In this document: positions 1 to 6,351 of the stretch, in pieces
How positions within the stretch are numbered: the first letter of the stretch is position 1
Layout: each line of letters opens with the position of its first letter
The notes under the pieces: generated by a model
The model's input: the letters and a program-made list of their open reading frames with translations, nothing else
Told to the model about the DNA's origin: nothing
Database searches by the model: none
Program-made: the position numbers and the translations under genes
Source of the DNA: Clostridiales bacterium UBA1770
GTDB taxonomy: Bacteria; Bacillota; Clostridia; Oscillospirales; CAG-272
DNA: 30,915 nucleotides
Assembly (NCBI GenBank): GCA_002315325.1
Contig: DCGU01000052.1
Location: forward strand, 1 to 30,915
Direction: 5' to 3'

Positions 1-343
1 CGTGACTGAGGGATTGTCGTTCTCCATCCGTGGCAATGAAATTCAAAGCCTCCTCCGCCGGGGGAGGGGGACCACCGTAGGTGGTGGAAGGAGTCCATCA
101 TACAAATGCATCTCATTCCAACCGCCGAGAGAACGCCCCCACCAAGCCCGCCTTGTGCAAAGGTAGTATCCCGCAAGCGGGCGCATGTTCGCTTCGCTCT
201 CTATGCGGGCTGGCGCCGTAGGCGACTGAGTGGATTTAGCCTGCAAGCAGGCACGTGTTCGCTCCGCTCTCTACGTGGTTCCGTGGCAATGAACCTAAAA
301 AGCCTCCACCGACGGGGTATATCCCTTCGGGGGACGCGCACAA
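1..343. repeat. Mosaic of short hairpin repeat modules, no gene
   Basis: No convincing coding sequence is seen; the short open frames here follow repeat sequence found elsewhere in the window. Modules visible are: an ACCACC/GTA/GGTGGT hairpin at 71-85 followed by GGAAGGAGT; an inverted copy (about 91-130) of the TTTGTATGATGGACTCC module also present at 3530-3568 and 4129-4165; two copies of a 16-base constant loop (187-202 and 257-272) closed by different five-base stems (CGCAT/ATGCG and CACGT/ACGTG), each preceded by its own small hairpin (CCCGC/AAG/GCGGG and CCTGC/AAG/GCAGG); and an inverted GAACCTAAAAAGCC end module at 291-304. Confidence 0.8.
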
Positions 344-590
344 ATGAAGCACTCGCTGCGCTCGCATGAAGCAGCAGCGATGCTGCCATGAAGCACTCGC
401 TCGTGTACTCGCTCGCATGAAGCGAAGTCGCCTTGCTTCTCTCGTTCTCCAATTTACTTTTCTTCAGTTGCGTAGCATCTTCATTCCTTCATTAGCCCGT
501 AGGGCGACTTCATTTGGCGCACGGCGTGCGCCAAAGGGGGACCAACGAAGTTGGTGGAAGGATTGTCGTCCCCTGTCCGTGGCAATGAAC
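344..590 (+). repeat. Long ATGAAG-type repeat, left arm of inverted pair (copy A)
   Basis: This block of about 245 bases has a near-identical inverted copy at 3177-3424 and a direct, more diverged copy at 15845-16070. It contains repeated ATGAAG words separating small hairpins: GCAGC/GAT/GCTGC at 374-386, GCCC/GTA/GGGC near 508-518, a 9-bp stem TTGGCGCAC/GGC/GTGCGCCAA near 515-535, and ACCAAC/GAA/GTTGGT at 541-555. Its inner edge lies five bases from the stop codon of the ATPase gene. No protein-coding sense was found. Confidence 0.85.
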
Positions 591-594
591 CATG

Positions 595-1788
595 TTATTG
601 TTCCAGCAACCAGTTGGCAATATCCATAATTTGAATGCCTTCATATTGATACGTGTCATGCTGCGTTCGGGCAAGTAGTATTTTCGGATAGGCGTCATTG
701 ATTTGCAATAATGACGTTACCTCGCGTTCAAACGTTTTTTGCTCCGTAATCGAGTCTGCTACCTGTATATAGATCTTTTCGTTACGTTTAATGGCCACAA
801 AATCTATTTCTTTTTTGTACAGAACACCGACGTAAACCTCATATCCGCGACGCAGCAATTCGATGGCAACGATATTTTCTAAGGTCCGTCCGTAATCCAT
901 ATTTTTTGTGCCGAGCTTGGCATAACGAAATGCATGGTCAGACAGATAATATTTGTCGGTTGTTGCCAAATACTTTTTGCCCCGGATATCATACCGTCTG
1001 AATTTATAGAAGGCAAATGCATTGCAAAGGTATTGTATATAAGCGCTGACCGTGACGTGGTTAATTTTTTGTGTCGTTGCACACAAGCTATCGGTAATAG
1101 TGCGTGCGGACGTTAGGTTAGAAACGTTGTCCATCAAGTAGTCTACAATATTGTTCATCAACGCTTTGTTACGGATATTGTATTTGGTAAAGATATCGCG
1201 CACAATCAGCGTATCAAAAACGTCCCCAATATAGTCCAATTTGGCTTCCGAATCCGGATAAAAGAAGGAGCCGGCCATGCCGCCTTCCAACAAATAGCGG
1301 TCGAATGCAGCAAAGCGGTCGTCACGTTCAAAATACCGTACGTATTCTGCAAAGGAAAAAGGGAATACCTCAATGGTGAACGTTCTGCCGGTAAACAGAG
1401 TGGCCAGGTCCGAACTTAATAAAAAAGCATTGGAGCCGGTGACGTATATATCATATTGTTCGGCAGCGTGGAGTCCGTTGATGATTTTTTCAAAATTCTC
1501 ACACATTTGAATTTCATCAATCAGGACAAAATTCCGTTTGTCGGCTGCGTAATTGGCTTTGACGTAATCATACAGTGCCATGGATTGCGTTAAATGTGCA
1601 TATTCCGGCAAGTTAAAATTGATATGTATGATATTGGCATCGGCATAGGTGGTTTCCAAATAGGCTTTGAATGCTTCCAATAATTTGGATTTTCCACTGC
1701 GTCGCACCCCTGTAATGACTTTTATATCGGGAGACCCCAGCGCGCTGATAAGTTTGTTTAAATAATGATCACGTTGTATTAATTTCAC
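595..1788 (-). CDS. AAA-type ATPase with DUF4143 C-terminal domain
   Basis: Predicted 397-residue P-loop ATPase of the family usually annotated as ATP-binding protein/DUF4143. Walker A is GVRRSGKS at about residues 27-34 and Walker B is VLIDEIQ at about 88-94, followed by a sensor-like TGSNAFLL segment. The C-terminal third (EIDFVAIKRNEKIYIQVA) resembles the restriction-endonuclease-like fold typical of DUF4143. The GTG start at 1788 was chosen because GAGGTGATT lies just upstream; a longer frame to 1848 would run through the promoter. Cellular role is not established for most members; they are frequent in genomic islands and often stand alone. It is divergent from the HEPN/MNT operon, with inverted repeats around its promoter that suggest tight control. 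Family assignment is good; function is unknown. Confidence 0.85.
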   Translation of the reverse strand: MKLIQRDHYLNKLISALGSPDIKVITGVRRSGKSKLLEAFKAYLETTYADANIIHINFNLPEYAHLTQSMALYDYVKANYAADKRNFVLIDEIQMCENFEKIINGLHAAEQYDIYVTGSNAFLLSSDLATLFTGRTFTIEVFPFSFAEYVRYFERDDRFAAFDRYLLEGGMAGSFFYPDSEAKLDYIGDVFDTLIVRDIFTKYNIRNKALMNNIVDYLMDNVSNLTSARTITDSLCATTQKINHVTVSAYIQYLCNAFAFYKFRRYDIRGKKYLATTDKYYLSDHAFRYAKLGTKNMDYGRTLENIVAIELLRRGYEVYVGVLYKKEIDFVAIKRNEKIYIQVADSITEQKTFEREVTSLLQINDAYPKILLARTQHDTYQYEGIQIMDIANWLLEQ

Positions 1789-1819
1789 AGCAATCACCTC
1801 TTTCGGTCTTGTTGCTTGT

Positions 1820-1848
1820 ATTATACACCTTCTGTTTACCAAAATCAA
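1820..1848 (-). promoter_or_regulatory. Sigma-A promoter of the DUF4143 ATPase
   Basis: On the minus strand, TTGATT (1843-1848) and TATAAT (1820-1825) are separated by 17 bases, and the GTG start follows about 30 bases downstream. The -35 box lies within the loop of the inverted repeat with arms at 1834-1844 and 1861-1870, so a repressor bound there would occlude polymerase. Confidence 0.75.
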
Positions 1849-1913
1849 GAATTTCTTAAAATTGGTAAACGGCTATTTACCAAAAATGAAAATTTTTCAA
1901 TTTTGGTAAATAG
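1834..1913. promoter_or_regulatory. Paired TTTACCAAA inverted repeats (operator-like)
   Basis: Four copies of a TTTACCAAA half-site form two inverted repeats. The first has GTTTACCAA/TTGGTAAAC arms at about 1834-1842 and 1862-1870. The second is a perfect 13-bp pair, CTATTTACCAAAA (1873-1885) and TTTTGGTAAATAG (1901-1913). They overlap or lie upstream of the ATPase promoter. No regulator with a matching specificity can be named; the HTH antitoxin next door uses a different palindrome. Confidence 0.6.
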
Positions 1914-2013
1914 AAAACGCGGCAGATTTGGAGAGCGGTGGAGGAATTACAAAAGAAAATCGCACGCTTGTATTGCCGGCACGTGTCAGCGTGTCATCAA
2001 ATCCGGCAGCAAA

Positions 2014-2095
2014 AAAGTGCCAAAGTGGCACTTTCTATTTGTAATAATAGTGCCAAACTGGCACCATTGTGGTTGACAAATTGGTGCCAAATGGT
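2014..2095. promoter_or_regulatory. Three GTGCCA/TGGCAC operators of the TA operon
   Basis: Two clean palindromes with three-base centres are seen: AAAGTGCCA/TGGCACTTT at 2014-2034 and GTGCCA/TGGCAC at 2050-2064. A third, half-perfect site starts with GTGCCA at 2084-2089, inside the spacer of the promoter. Centres are about 33-34 bases apart, which is three helical turns. The natural candidate ligand is the Xre-type HTH of the antitoxin encoded immediately downstream, giving autoregulation. Confidence 0.7.
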
Positions 2096-2101
2096 TATAA
2101 T
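2073..2101 (+). promoter_or_regulatory. Consensus promoter of the HEPN/MNT operon
   Basis: TTGACA (2073-2078) and TATAAT (2096-2101) are both perfect and separated by exactly 17 bases. The third operator half-site lies inside the spacer. Such a strong promoter under an operator fits an autorepressed toxin-antitoxin operon. Confidence 0.85.
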
Positions 2102-2119
2102 AAGAAGCGAGGTGATCGT

Positions 2120-2617
2120 ATGACAAACACTGTATCAAACACGCCGGCCTCCATCAAACAGCTGCGGTTGGAAAAAGGAATGACGCAGGCAGAGTGCGCT
2201 GCGTTCCTGCAAATTGCGTTGAGAACGTACAAACGCTACGAGGCAGCCGACGCAGGATTAAATCCCATCAAGTATGCCTATATTATCGACAAATTGAGCC
2301 AATACGGCGTCGTGGATGAAGAGCACGGCTTACTGACGATAGATCAAATCAAAATCGTTTGCAAAGAGGTTTTTGCCGCCTACGACGTGGAATATGCCTA
2401 CCTATTCGGCTCGTATGCCAAAGGCAAAGCACGTGACGCAAGCGACGTTGATATTCTTGTCTGTTGTCCCGTGAACGGCCTCCGCTTTTATGAATTAGTG
2501 GAAGTGCTGCGCGAAAAATTGCACAAAAAAGTGGACCTTCTTGACGCAGTACAACTGAGTCAAAATCCTACCCTGGTACAGGAAATTTTGAGGGATGGGG
2601 TAAAGATTTATGGATAA
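2120..2617 (+). CDS. MNT nucleotidyltransferase antitoxin with N-terminal Xre HTH (MntA-like)
   Basis: Predicted 165-residue fusion. Residues about 11-62 form an Xre-type helix-turn-helix (SIKQLRLEKGMTQAECAAFL and following). Residues about 72-165 form a minimal nucleotidyltransferase domain with the GSX10DXD signature: G97-S98, then D109 and D111, and a third acidic residue near D139. Known MntA antitoxins use this motif to add AMP groups to the tyrosine of the HepT RX4HXY motif, inactivating the toxin. The ATG at 2120 follows GAGGTGAT; an upstream in-frame ATG would lie in the promoter. It overlaps the downstream HEPN gene by eight bases. Fusion of the HTH to the antitoxin would let one protein both neutralise the toxin and repress the operon; that part is inference from the palindromes upstream. 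Confidence 0.88.
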   Translation: MTNTVSNTPASIKQLRLEKGMTQAECAAFLQIALRTYKRYEAADAGLNPIKYAYIIDKLSQYGVVDEEHGLLTIDQIKIVCKEVFAAYDVEYAYLFGSYAKGKARDASDVDILVCCPVNGLRFYELVEVLREKLHKKVDLLDAVQLSQNPTLVQEILRDGVKIYG

Positions 2618-2942
2618 CGTTAAAAATGATGCGTATTATTTGGGCAAAATCAAAGAGGATTTGCAATTCGTCATTTTACATACAGCCGGGAAAACGTTGC
2701 AGGAAATCCAAAATGACGACTTGTTGGTGGATTCCATTATGTTCCGCATTATCCAAATAGCTGAAAACAACAACCATTTGACGGATGGATTTAAGGTTGC
2801 GCATCCTGCCGTGCCGTGGATGGCTATCAAGGGTATGCGCAACAAAATAGTACATGATTACGGTGTTATGGATTTTTCCATCATATATGATACCGTTATC
2901 AACGGTATGCCGATTATGCTTGAGGCGTTAAAATCAATATAA
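2610..2942 (+). CDS. HEPN-domain toxin, HepT-like (DUF86)
   Basis: Predicted 110-residue, all-helical HEPN protein. The RX4HXY motif is intact as R77-N-K-I-V-H82-D-Y84, which in characterised HepT toxins gives ribonuclease activity and carries the tyrosine modified by MntA. The length matches the family. The gene starts inside the end of the antitoxin gene (eight-base overlap), so translation is probably coupled, and antitoxin-first order is as expected for autoregulated type VII systems. All key residues are present, so the pair looks functional. The exact RNA target cannot be read from the sequence. Confidence 0.9.
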   Translation: MDNVKNDAYYLGKIKEDLQFVILHTAGKTLQEIQNDDLLVDSIMFRIIQIAENNNHLTDGFKVAHPAVPWMAIKGMRNKIVHDYGVMDFSIIYDTVINGMPIMLEALKSI

Positions 2943-2952
2943 TAATAGGAAG

Positions 2953-2991
2953 AATTCCCTCCCGTTGCGTTACGTGCGACGGGAGGGAATT
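2953..2991 (+). terminator. Hairpin after the TA operon
   Basis: A perfect 13-bp stem, AATTCCCTCCCGT and ACGGGAGGGAATT, encloses a 13-base loop and begins 10 bases after the toxin stop codon. The following T tract is short (AATTTTG), so termination may be moderate. Confidence 0.65.
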
Positions 2992-3067
2992 AATTTTGAC
3001 AGATTTGGAGAGTGGTGGAGAAATTGACGAATAATCCATTATTTGCAGGCTCGAATTACACTTTATA

Positions 3068-3180
3068 TAAGAATGAACTCCTTCAGTCACGGCAAAGCCG
3101 TGCCCGCATAGAGAGCGAAGCGAACATGCGTTTCCGAAGGAAACTGAGCTCCCCCACACGGAGGCGCCTTTTTAGGTTCA
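3068..3180 (+). repeat. 113-bp repeat, copy 1
   Basis: This block is identical, as far as can be checked by eye, to 3752-3864. It contains the hairpin CACGGC/AAA/GCCGTG (3088-3102), the constant 16-base loop at 3110-3125 closed by CGCAT/ATGCG, a TTTCC/GAA/GGAAA hairpin, and the CTTTTTAGGTTCA end module. Confidence 0.9.
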
Positions 3181-3424
3181 GGGCCAAGGAGAGGAGGATG
3201 ACAATCCTCCCACCACCGAAGGTGGTCCCCCTTTGGCGCACGCCGTGCGCCAAATGAAGTCGCCCTACGGGCTAATGAAGGAATGAAGATGCTACGCAAA
3301 TGAAGAAAAGTAAATTGGAGAACGAGAGAAGCAAGGCGACTTCGCTTCATGCGAGCGAGTACACGAGCGAGTGCTTCATGGCAGCATCGCTGCTGCTTCA
3401 TGCGAGCGCAGCGAGTGCTTCATT
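3177..3424 (-). repeat. Long ATGAAG-type repeat, right arm of inverted pair (copy B)
   Basis: This is the reverse complement of copy A (344-590). Over roughly 200 bases only one substitution is apparent. The hairpin at 3212-3226 is ACCACC/GAA/GGTGGT, whereas copy A has ACCAAC/GAA/GTTGGT. The internal GCAGC/ATC/GCTGC hairpin is at 3381-3393. Together with copy A it encloses the ATPase and TA genes. Confidence 0.88.
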
Positions 3425-3496
3425 TTTTTGCCTTAACGTAGACGGCTTGGAGTTACTTTGTCTCGGATGGGAGAACGACGGGGGGCAAACGTTTCC

Positions 3497-3522
3497 GTAG
3501 GGCGGGGGCTTGACTCCCGCCG
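3497..3522 (+). repeat. GGCGGG hairpin repeat
   Basis: A 26-base unit (GTAGGGCGGGGG, CTTGA, CTCCCGCCG) identical to 6315-6340 and present in inverted or degenerate form at 6237-6262, 26994-27019 and 27038-27063. The ends pair as GGCGGGGG with CTCCCGCC. Confidence 0.8.
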
Positions 3523-3751
3523 TTTTTGAGGCGGTTGGAATGAGGCGTATTTGTATGATGGACTCCTTCAGGCTGCCTTCGGCATCCAGCTCCCTCCCCG
3601 AGGGAGCCTTTGAATTTCATTGCCGCGGATGGAGAACGTTTCCCGTTCTTAGCCGCCCTCTTGAGGGAGGGGGACCAACGAAGTTGGTGGAAGGAGTACA
3701 CTATTATATAAAGCGTAATTTCAACCAACGCATGAAAGATTTAAACCTTGT
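3523..3751. repeat. Repeat modules between the two 113-bp copies
   Basis: No gene is seen. The segment carries the TTTGTATGATGGACTCC module (3530-3568), the TGCC/TTC/GGCA hairpin at 3574-3584 in a CTTCAGGC...TCCAGCTCCC frame, and the ACCAAC/GAA/GTTGGT hairpin at 3674-3688 followed by GGAAGGAGT. Confidence 0.75.
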
Positions 3752-3864
3752 TAAGAATGAACTCCTTCAGTCACGGCAAAGCCGTGCCCGCATAGAGAGC
3801 GAAGCGAACATGCGTTTCCGAAGGAAACTGAGCTCCCCCACACGGAGGCGCCTTTTTAGGTTCA
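3752..3864 (+). repeat. 113-bp repeat, copy 2
   Basis: Identical copy of 3068-3180, offset by 684 bases. The constant loop lies at 3794-3809 with CGCAT/ATGCG arms at 3789-3793 and 3810-3814. The two copies could support deletion or amplification of the 571 bases between them by homologous recombination. Confidence 0.9.
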
Positions 3865-4220
3865 TTGCCGCGGAGGGGAGAACGACAATCCCTCAGTCAC
3901 GACAAGTCGTGACAGCAGCATAGAGAGCGAAGCGAACATGCTACGCGAAGCGTATTCACTTCTACACAAGGGAGCCTACGAGGGGGAACTCCTTCAGGCT
4001 TTAGCTCCCCGCGCACAAGTGCGCACGTATTCACTTGACGGCTAAACGCCGTCACCGCAAGCGGCCGTTCTTTACGAGGCAAATCCAGCTCCCTCCCCGA
4101 GGGAGCCTTGGTGGGGACGTTTTCGTGACGGTTGGGATAGCATGGGTTTGTATGATGAACTCCTTCCACCGCCTATCGGCGGTCCCCCTCCCCCTAGGAG
4201 GAGGCTTTTTAGGTTCAACA
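3865..4220. repeat. Repeat modules downstream of the opp operon
   Basis: No gene is seen. Hairpins visible are GTCACGAC/AA/GTCGTGAC (3896-3913), the constant loop at 3922-3937 closed by AGCAT/ATGCT, ACGC/GAA/GCGT just after it, and GACGGC/TAAAC/GCCGTC near 4034-4050. At about 3989-4010 the CTTCAGGC...AGCTCCC frame occurs without its internal hairpin. ACCGCC/TATC/GGCGGT is at 4168-4183. Confidence 0.75.
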
Positions 4221-4264
4221 AAAACGCCCCTGCATCGCGCCGCGTGAGCGGCTGATGCAGGGGC
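4221..4264 (-). terminator. Rho-independent terminator of the opp operon
   Basis: Read on the minus strand, an 11-bp stem (GCCCCTGCATC and GATGCAGGGGC, 4226-4236 and 4254-4264) with an inner GCCGC/GCGGC stem is followed by GTTTTTG. It lies 67 bases after the oppA stop codon. Confidence 0.85.
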
Positions 4265-4331
4265 CTTACTTAATTTACACTCTTACGGTGCAAACGTAAG
4301 GGCGAAAACGTTCATCTAAATTATATTTAGA

Positions 4332-6107
4332 TTATTTAACGGTGCAGTACATGAAGTACTTGTAGCCCAAGGGGTTGGAGAAGAAGCCTTCTACGCTGTC
4401 ATCGATCATGTACAGGTCGGTGTAGTAGTAGATAGGCGTAATGCAACCGGTGGACATCAGCAGGTCTTCTGCCAAGTGCAGCATCTCGGTGCGAACGGTG
4501 TTATCGGTGGTCTTCTTGATCATACCGATCAGCACGTCGTAGGTCTCTGCCCAAGTGCCGTCGACAACGTTCTTGCCGCCGTAGGGGGTCAGGTCTACGC
4601 TGTACATAGCCAGATCCTTGTGGCCGTCCTTACCGAACTGCACGTCGTTGTTACCGGATTCGGAAATCCACATATCCAGGAAGGAAATAGGATCCTTGTA
4701 GTCAGCCAACCAACCGTTACGGGCTACGTTGTAGTCACCGTCTTTACGGGTGTTCAGGAAGGTGTTCCATTCCTGGTTGGTCAGGTTCATGGTGATACCG
4801 ACAGCCTGGAATGCGCCCTGGATGTATTCACCGATAGCCTGGTGACCGGAGGAAGTGTTGTACAGGTACTCCAGCGCGGGAGCGTTGGTGAACTTAGAAC
4901 CGTCGTAGTTGTAGTACTTCTTCAGGGTTTCAACAGCTTCTGCAAAGTTAGCCTCGAAGGAATCCTTATCAACCTTGTAGTAACCGCCGCCTGCAACGTT
5001 ACCGGCAACCTTGTAGAACTCGGTCTTGCCGTCAGCTTCGGTCATACCCATAGCAACGAAGGAACCTGCGGGAACCTGGCCGCCCTGTGCTACTTCTTCA
5101 ACGATGTAGTTACGGTCGAGCAGCAGGCTCAGTGCCTTACGGATCTCTTCGTTAGCCTTTTCAGCCTCAACACCGGTGAGAGTGGAGTCAGCGGGCAGCA
5201 GGGTCTTGTTGATATTCCAGCATACGTAGTAGGTACCGATCTGGCCGGCAACCTTGAACTCGGTGGGATACTGGGTCTTCAGGTTGGCGATTTCGTTCGT
5301 GGGAACGTCGTCGATCAACTGCCAAGAACCGTTCTTGAAGTTAGCCAGCATGTTGTTGGCGTCATCAGACAGGTAGAAGTTCAGGGTGTCCATCGTGATG
5401 GAAGCAGCGTCAACGAAGTTAGCGTTCTTCTTCAGAACGATAACGGAGTTGTTTGCCCAGGAGTCGATGGTGTAGGGACCGTTGCAGATATAGGTCTCAG
5501 GCTTCGTAGCCCAAGCTTCGTCAGCAACAACGTCCTTGCGTACAGGGTAGTAAGCCGGGAATGCCAGCAGTTCTTCCCAATACATAACGCGGTTGTTCAG
5601 CGTAACGGTCAGGGTCTTTGCAGCGTCGTCAGCGACAACGGACAGGGGAGCCAAACCGTCAACGTCATCCAGGCCGTAACCAACGATGATATCGAACATG
5701 TAACCGTAGTCAGCACCAAGCGTTGCGGATGCGGCACGTTTCCATGCATATTCAAAGTCGGAAGCCTTTACGTCCTTACCGTCGGACCATTTCAGGCCGT
5801 CACGGAGGGTGTAAACGTAGGTAACGGTGCCGTCAGCGTTATCGGTGCCGGCAACGAGTTCCTTAACGGCGTCGGCAGCGGGTTCGATAGCACCATTGTT
5901 ATCGATCCACTTTGCGATACCCTGGAACAGGTGAGCGCACATGGTAGCGCCGTCAACGGAAGAGTTGAGGGCGGGATCCAAAGTGTCGGGCTCGGAAGCG
6001 ATGCAGACGTTCAGAGAAGAACCGTCTACCTTCTTTTCGCCGCAGGAGACGAGCAGGCAGGAAGCCAGCATCAACACGGCAAGAGCAAGAGCAAGAATCT
6101 TTTTCAT
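4332..6107 (-). CDS. oppA: Oligopeptide ABC transporter substrate-binding lipoprotein
   Basis: Predicted 591-residue solute-binding protein of family SBP_bac_5. An N-terminal signal peptide (MKKILALALAVLML) leads to two possible lipobox cysteines, LASC at residue 17 and LVSC at residue 22. The mature start (SLNVCIASEPDTLDPALNSS) is the typical OppA/DppA opening, and the DGLKWSDGKDVKASDFEYAW segment is a family hallmark. The ATG at 6107 follows AAAGGA; the open frame to 6176 lacks a better site. It is the last gene of the operon, separated from oppF by 244 bases that hold two inverted hairpin repeats, which may allow separate or higher expression of the binding protein. The protein should sit outside the membrane, lipid-anchored, and hand peptides to OppBC. 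Peptide specificity cannot be read. Confidence 0.93.
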   Translation of the reverse strand: MKKILALALAVLMLASCLLVSCGEKKVDGSSLNVCIASEPDTLDPALNSSVDGATMCAHLFQGIAKWIDNNGAIEPAADAVKELVAGTDNADGTVTYVYTLRDGLKWSDGKDVKASDFEYAWKRAASATLGADYGYMFDIIVGYGLDDVDGLAPLSVVADDAAKTLTVTLNNRVMYWEELLAFPAYYPVRKDVVADEAWATKPETYICNGPYTIDSWANNSVIVLKKNANFVDAASITMDTLNFYLSDDANNMLANFKNGSWQLIDDVPTNEIANLKTQYPTEFKVAGQIGTYYVCWNINKTLLPADSTLTGVEAEKANEEIRKALSLLLDRNYIVEEVAQGGQVPAGSFVAMGMTEADGKTEFYKVAGNVAGGGYYKVDKDSFEANFAEAVETLKKYYNYDGSKFTNAPALEYLYNTSSGHQAIGEYIQGAFQAVGITMNLTNQEWNTFLNTRKDGDYNVARNGWLADYKDPISFLDMWISESGNNDVQFGKDGHKDLAMYSVDLTPYGGKNVVDGTWAETYDVLIGMIKKTTDNTVRTEMLHLAEDLLMSTGCITPIYYYTDLYMIDDSVEGFFSNPLGYKYFMYCTVK

Positions 6108-6236
6108 TGTTGTTTTTTTCCTTTCAAAGATTTTTTTGGATTGCAATGTATATACAGCCGGGAGGTTGCACTCCACCCGGGATGTATCTGAGAAAATGGA
6201 GCCGGTTTTCTATGGGAGAGTCAAAACGTTTTTTAC

Positions 6237-6340
6237 CGGCGGGAGATAAACCCCCGCCCTACAACCATGTGTTTTTTACCGGTGTCATTTCAACCTGTAA
6301 ACGATTGTTTTACCGTAGGGCGGGGGCTTGACTCCCGCCG
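6237..6340. repeat. Inverted pair of GGCGGG hairpin repeats between oppF and oppA
   Basis: Two 26-base units face each other: 6237-6262 (CGGCGGGAG ... CCCCCGCCCTAC) and 6315-6340 (GTAGGGCGGGGG ... CTCCCGCCG). Each can form its own hairpin, or the two can pair over almost their full length. Both are preceded by TTTACCG-like sequence. They lie in the transcript between oppF and oppA. Confidence 0.8.
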
Positions 6341-6351
6341 TGATTTTTGTT

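Noticed and set aside
344..570. CRISPR-like array in the ATGAAG repeat
   Set aside because: The repeated words are 6-7 bases, spacing is irregular and the intervening sequence is hairpins rather than unique spacers; no cas genes are present.
106..629. Several 60-90-codon open frames in the left repeat field
   Set aside because: They follow repeat modules that recur elsewhere in other frames, with no ribosome binding sites; treated as repeat sequence.
3068..3864. Insertion sequence or composite transposon
   Set aside because: Direct 113-bp copies are present but there is no transposase gene or target duplication in the window.
4476..6191. Long open frame (571 codons) on the plus strand opposite oppA
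   Set aside because: It lies wholly antisense to a clear SBP_bac_5 protein, has low-complexity V/G/L composition, no ribosome binding site and no recognisable domain; codon bias of oppA explains the lack of stops.
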